NCBI GenBank assembly: GCA_964036155.1
Contig: OZ038422.1
Span: 66,239,201 to 66,303,200, forward strand
Direction of reading: 5' to 3'
DNA length: 64,000 nucleotides
DNA from: Diploscapter coronatus
Taxonomy: Eukaryota > Nematoda > Chromadorea > Rhabditida > Rhabditidae
Shown here: positions 59,401-64,000 of the stretch, piece after piece
Position numbering within the stretch: the stretch's first letter is position 1
Layout: every line of letters begins with the position of its first letter
Program-made: the position numbers and the translations under genes
The notes under the pieces: model-generated
The model's database searches: none
What the model saw: only the letters and a program-made list of their open reading frames with translations
Told to the model about the DNA's origin: nothing

Positions 59401-60581
59401 TACTACTAAATTTTCACCTTTTGCTAGGGACCGCCAAGCCCCGCCCCTTTCACTTGATTCAATATTGTCCATAGTCGATAACCCTTTCGATTATCGCCGA
59501 TTTCTCTTCTTTTATTTTTGTTTTTAATAATCAATCGATACCTACTATACAATTCGATACCACTCTTTCACGTGGTGATATCAATTTATTGATTGAATTC
59601 GAAATAAGTCCGCAAATGCGCGTCAAATACATATCAAATTACGACAATGATAATATTTCGATTTATGAAAGAGGCACATAAAATTTTTTTCGATGAATCG
59701 GTACATCTAGTTGATATGTACAACATATTTAAAAATTAGAAAAATCCTAGGACGCGTAACTTTTTCCGAGGCAATAATAGATGCTCGCCTTTGCGGTGCT
59801 GTATCTTGACAAGGGATCGTTAAAATCGTCTGAAAACTTGACTAAAATAAAATTTGGTACTCTCTAATTATGCTATTCAAAAGAAAAAATCGAAATTTTA
59901 TCAAAAAATATTTTTAAAATTAATTTCAAAATGAGCATTTTTTTGTTTTTACTAAATTGGATCACTCTAGGCATATTTTGAAAGGCACATATTTTTTTAT
60001 TCCATATTTTGATTGGTTGGTCAATTGTCCGTCTTTGGTGAAAAAATCAGAAAAATCCTAGGACGCGCGGCTGAGATCCTGATAATCCGCGAAAATATAA
60101 AAGAAACCAATGCTGAAATGAAAGAGAGTGCAGAGAAAAAGATCCCCAAAGGCAGAAGAAGGAAAGGGGAAACGAGCGGCATAGTGCCTTTTGCAGATAG
60201 GCCACGCCCCTTTCCCTTGTCCACGAAAAGGAGCGATTTTTCCGATTTTTCGCGTTAAATTTTATCAAATTTTTTATCAGTAACGTATTTTTTCGCGGTT
60301 TTTTCGGTGGGGATGTTTAGAGGGGCACCTCAGTTCCTGAAAAATGTAGGAAATGTAATGCCAGAGTGAATTTGGCAAAATGGCTGGCGGTCTCTACCTT
60401 TTGCGAAAAAATCTCAAAATATCATTCGTTTATTTTGTCGAACATGAAATTCAAGTGATTTGTTTCAGGCGAATCAAAAATGCATCGAGCGCGCTGGATG
60501 CGAGACGAGCAAATGCTGCGGGACGCGGAGAAAATGGCCATGCCCAACTGCAACAAACTCAACGAGATCTACTCCAGGTGA
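56455..60581 (+). CDS. DNAJB12/DNAJB14-type ER membrane J-protein
   Basis: Ten exons (56455-56581, 57196-57339, 57488-57594, 57770-57935, 58203-58346, 58502-58617, 58837-58946, 59101-59194, 59238-59307, 60469-60581) encode 396 residues. The N-terminal [20 protein letters not shown] helix matches the family. A J domain follows ([23 protein letters not shown] at 167-169), then [16 protein letters not shown], one membrane helix ([17 protein letters not shown], about 277-293) and the lumenal DUF1977 region ([40 protein letters not shown]), ending [16 protein letters not shown]. Such proteins recruit Hsp70 to the cytosolic ER surface for degradation of misfolded membrane proteins. The intron after exon 3 has a GC donor (GAG|GCGAGT). 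The last intron is 1.16 kb, and intron 1 holds a MITE-like element. Confidence 0.93.
56774..57031. mobile_element. 258-bp MITE-like element in DnaJ intron 1
   Basis: Perfect 19-bp inverted ends, CACGGCATTTACTCGCTAA at 56774 and its complement ending at 57031, bracket a non-coding AT-rich interior. No clear target duplication was seen. Confidence 0.55.
59738..60066. repeat. Spaced direct repeat in last DnaJ intron
   Basis: AGAAAAATCCTAGGACGCG occurs at about 59738 and again at about 60049, 310 bp apart, within the 1.16-kb intron 59308-60468. The copies diverge directly afterwards. They could be ends of an inserted element or a conserved intronic site. The rest of the intron has no coding support. 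Confidence 0.5.
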
Positions 60582-62089
60582 ACTGAAAGGAGTCAACAAT
60601 CTGAACAAGGAACAGGTGGGTAAGTCAACTCAAATATACAGATACCAAATTAGAGATACGTGATTACACAAATTATGATGTAAATATCGAGTCAAAAGCA
60701 CAAAAGGCAGCTTGATCTTGCAATACCAAACGAAAAGGAATATTGAAATTAAAGTGAAACTCAAAATATGAGAGAAAAGTGCGATGTGCAAGAATGCATA
60801 AGAGTGGTGAACTGAAATTGTACTTTTAAATCAGGCTCAAGCTCGTAATTCAGGCTACGCTTGAACATGTCGATATTATTTTGAAGTGCAATTTTTGGGC
60901 TATCGAGTTCTAAAATGCGAACCCCGAGCCAATTTTTCTTTCAATTCTTTCAAATTTTTCATTGCGCACCAAACCTATTATTTTGAAACAATCGCAAGAA
61001 AAACTAGTTGCTATTCAAATGAATCCAAAATTTAAAACTAAATTCGATATTTTACATCAATCAACAGGAATATGAGGATTCATTTAGGACTTTCTGACTT
61101 TTTTTTTATCTTTTTTCTTATAACTTTCTTGGATAATTTCTTTCTGCTCAAATCTTTACAATAATGATTTTAATACCTGTTTCCATACGATTTTTAAATT
61201 GTTCAAAAACTTGATTGTTTTCAAAAATACGGGCTGAATCTCTTCTTCTTTTTGAAAATGTACTCCTTCTAAATCATGAGTTTATCAAGTGTAGCAGTAG
61301 GAATTCATACTCATCATAATTTTCACATTTGTTTGAATTATTTTAACTCGAATTTTCGGGTTCAGATTTTTATTATTCCTTTAGTGAAATGCAGTCTTCT
61401 TGTCTGTCCCATGATATGCAAGCTTTCATTCATTATTTTATTGAAAATTCAAGTCAATTGTTATGATTTTACAATATCAACATTTTTAATTATACTGATT
61501 TCTCTTCAATCAAACTTTCGAAAATAATACACAGCAATATCGTAAAACTATGGAGATAAATCAGAAAATAATCATGAATACATAAAATCCAAAATTTTTT
61601 TTATCATTTTTTTTTTTTCAAATCTTTAACCTGGAATTATCTGTCTAAAATTATTTGAATCTGAATAGTCTGTGATAATGTACGTAATGAATTTATCGAT
61701 GATTATCTGCAGCCAAAATGTGTCCAATTTTTTCTAAAAATATTCGATTTTCTTCCGTAGGACTTTTAGGTGCGTCAACAATAATGAATTGAAACAAAAA
61801 CTATTTTGTAAAATTACCTGCAACAAGTAATAAAAATTAGATTTTAATGCACAATCTAAATTTTCAAACTCTACGTTACTGTCAATGTTAGTTTGTGATG
61901 CAAATAGTTTTAGCTTTATTAGTTCACGATGCTAATAAATTACCATGGAGCACGATAGAAGTTAGACTTTTTGCTTATTTCCCAAAATTGACGACGATGG
62001 CGCAAATAATTCATCGTGATCGTGATTTCTGTTGAAGAATGGCGCGTTCATGCTTGGTGTTGTTATATCTGAAAATCTCTTCCAACTCA
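60582..62089. other. AT-rich intergenic, no supported gene
   Basis: This lies between the 3' ends of the DnaJ gene (+) and the lectin gene (-). A frame at 61276-61527 (+) is hydrophobic but has no splice or start support. Confidence 0.45.
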
Positions 62090-63463
62090 TCAAATTCTTC
62101 CAAGTTTGACTAAATGAGAAGAAATGAAAATTTGATAATTACATGGACCAAGGCAGCTCTTTGGATTGTTCGAGTCGGGTGTCCCACTTGTACAATTGCA
62201 TTTGAACGTACAGGTTGTGGCTGATTCGTCCGGTTCACAATAACCGTAATCTCCACCCCCATTACAGGCCCGTTTCGCGGCTGCCGAACAGGGATTGATC
62301 ACTAAATTGCATTTTAAATTTGTGAAAAAGCTGATTTACTCACTTGTGGTACAAGGTGTTCCGGTTTCATTAGCCATTAGACAAGGATCATTGCAAATGC
62401 AGTAGGGCTGACCGTCGATACTCAACGTGCAATTACCCATTCCACAGAACATTTCGCGGCATGGGTCGGCTAAATACCTTCTAGCATAAAGATTTAACGA
62501 ACAGAGTTTTCCTTCCGGAATTTTAATACTTTAGTTTCTGTCTTCTCAATCATTTGCTGAAGATGAACTTACTCGTTGTTCCTTTCGTCGGTAACGGAGT
62601 CGTGCTGAAATAGATGACTTGATCATTATTGATTATTGATTTATCGGAAATTACTTGGACCCACTGCTATTTCCAGCGCAGATGAAGATTTCTGGGACAG
62701 AACATGGATATGATCTCCTGAAATGATAATATTTTTGTTTCAAGGAAAATATCATGATCACCATTTTCCATCGGATATGAACATCGATGCACAATCCAAC
62801 GATGGTACAGGTTCTCCTGGAGTTGATACATTTACGAGTGAACAAGTGTAAGACATGATTTAAATTTGAGAAGTTGGAATCAAAGTCGGAATTATTTCTT
62901 AAAATTTTTCGAAGTCGGAATTAGCCACAAAAGGCCAGAATTGGAATCGGAGCCAGAGTTCCGTCTCGTCTCAGTTGGTAATTTTTATTTGCTAACCATT
63001 TCCCCAATTCCAATAGTCAAAACTCGAAAAATCGGTCCATCTCCAACTCTTTTCGTCACTCGTATTCAAACCGATTCGAAAATATCCGTCCGAAAATCCA
63101 AACGCGTTCTCAGCTAGCACTGAAGTTATTATTTATTTGAATAAAATGATGAGTTGCAGCCTACTTCGAACATATGAATTATCGAATGTACTAAAATAAA
63201 ATATTCAATCAAATTGAAGGAATTCTCGAAGTTTACCTATGAAGGGAAACAAGATTGTATCCAAAAGATCTACAATAATTTACGGCATCATCAAATTTCA
63301 ATGAATTATTCACAAATTGATAGCATCTGAAAATATCGCTATTTCGAAAGAAAACTAGCAATTTTTACGTCGACCCCTGAGCATATTCATCTGTAGGACA
63401 ATCAGAATCTATTCGATGAAAGCAAACGAACAATAAAACGAATTGAATTATAGCAAACTTCAT
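62090..63463 (-). CDS. Secreted C-type lectin domain plus EGF-like protein
   Basis: Ten exons (63463-63369, 63326-63237, 63190-63165, 63113-62997, 62816-62762, 62717-62655, 62604-62573, 62469-62344, 62301-62143, 62109-62090) join in phase to 260 residues. A signal peptide (FAIIQFVLLFVCF) precedes a C-type lectin fold with CYQFVNNSLKFDDAVNYCRS, FRIGLNTSDEKSWRWTDFSS, YWNWGNGEPVPSLDCASMF and SYPCSVPEIFICAG. After a short Thr-rich linker (NTTPLPTKGTT) come two Cys-rich EGF-like units: DPCREMFCGMGNCTLSIDGQ and INPCSAAAKRACNGGGDYGY. The canonical calcium/sugar motifs EPN or QPD with WND are absent (GEPVPS and SDGKW stand in their place), so carbohydrate binding is doubtful. Nematodes use many such secreted proteins in immunity and on the surface. 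Exons 3 and 4 are short and their acceptors (TTTTAG, GCTAG) are less certain. Confidence 0.75.
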
Positions 63464-63811
63464 CAATAATCGATATTAGCGAGTCAAAAATGACGGATTA
63501 AAACAATAAAGCAAAACATTTTGAGTGATTAGAGCAATTTTCGTTAGATAAAACTTAATCGGCTCTTCGGGTGTTATTTCGTAGTTTACATTTTGGAACT
63601 TGTTCAGAAATATCAAACAATACCTATTGCTAGATTTGATCTCGAAGTTCGTAATTTCAGCGCTACAGTATTGCATAAAAATAAATTTTATTATTCAACT
63701 TTACAAATCATCATCAAATTGCATTCAAAGGGCTAAAAACCATGAAAAGAAATTGCAATACAAAAATCCTACAAACGAATCGATTTTGAAAATTTTGAAT
63801 AATCGCACATA

Positions 63812-64000
63812 ATGCGGCTGCGTGTATTGAAATTGAGCATATCGCTCATATCAGTGGACCTTTTCATCCATCCATTCAGCCCATATTTGGAACTAAGAGT
63901 ATGTAGTTTGATGTTTACCGTTCTTCCTGTCTTGCTGCTATTAGTCTCAATCTGTCAGATTTCATTCTCTACTCTTCATTTCTCCCTTCTTGTCTTATCA
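63812..64000 (+). CDS. Possible 5' part of a hydrophobic protein, cut by window end
   Basis: An ATG at 63812 opens a 63-codon frame that is still open at the edge of the window, unusual for such AT-rich DNA. It begins MRLRVLKLSISLISVDLFIH and includes a strong hydrophobic stretch (FTVLPVLLLLVSICQISFS). It could be a signal anchor or first membrane segment, or chance. 63464-63811 shows nothing else. Confidence 0.25.
   Translation, partial: MRLRVLKLSISLISVDLFIHPFSPYLELRVCSLMFTVLPVLLLLVSICQISFSTLHFSLLVLS

Noticed and set aside
1..64000. CRISPR arrays, bacterial operons or phage genes
   Set aside because: No regular spacer arrays or prokaryotic gene layout are present. Introns and splice signals throughout show eukaryotic DNA.

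Overview
The window looks like nuclear DNA of a free-living or parasitic nematode. Genes are split into many short exons by introns that are often only 43-60 nt, with acceptors of the TTTCAG/TTTTAG type. Several families found here are characteristically expanded in nematodes (DUF273-type glycosyltransferases, FkbM-type methyltransferases, GT11-like fucosyltransferases, secreted C-type lectin domain proteins). Some neighbouring genes are spaced closely on one strand, as in operons. I cannot name the species. All gene models were spliced by hand from reading-frame and phase continuity, so exon edges are predictions.

1-6.9 kb is gene-poor and rich in mobile DNA: a Tc1/mariner-like element with TA target duplication, a 2-kb inverted repeat, a small MITE and an element with ~85-bp inverted ends. 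6.9-15.8 kb is a cluster of four glycan or metabolite enzymes: a GT11-like fucosyltransferase remnant (+), an FkbM methyltransferase (-), a DUF273-type type II membrane glycosyltransferase (-) and another nucleotide-sugar transferase (+). 16-20 kb holds two minus-strand membrane protein genes. 20-27 kb is mostly non-coding.

27.4-32.2 kb is the most striking locus: a 15-exon gene for a roughly 643-residue Ala/Pro/Glu/Ser/Val-rich protein. Every intron is phase 1, every internal exon is a multiple of three, exon 1 carries a 96-bp higher-order repeat, and a four-exon block is tandemly duplicated. The organisation recalls the PEVK region of titin.

32.9-45.1 kb has three tandem minus-strand genes: a 111-residue protein, a coiled-coil protein and a 772-residue disordered protein with PP1-docking-like motifs. 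47.5-49.2 kb encodes a small acidic phospho-rich protein, with a MITE inserted beside one of its splice donors. 50.6-55.9 kb carries a likely two-gene mitochondrial operon: an NDUFAF4-like complex I assembly factor upstream of the mitochondrial tRNA thiouridylase TRMU/MTU1. Divergent from it is a DNAJB12/B14-type ER co-chaperone (56.5-60.6 kb). 62.1-63.5 kb encodes a secreted C-type lectin/EGF protein.

Two themes recur: MITEs beginning GGCT and flanked by 8-9 bp duplications, and introns with GC instead of GT donors in at least three genes.
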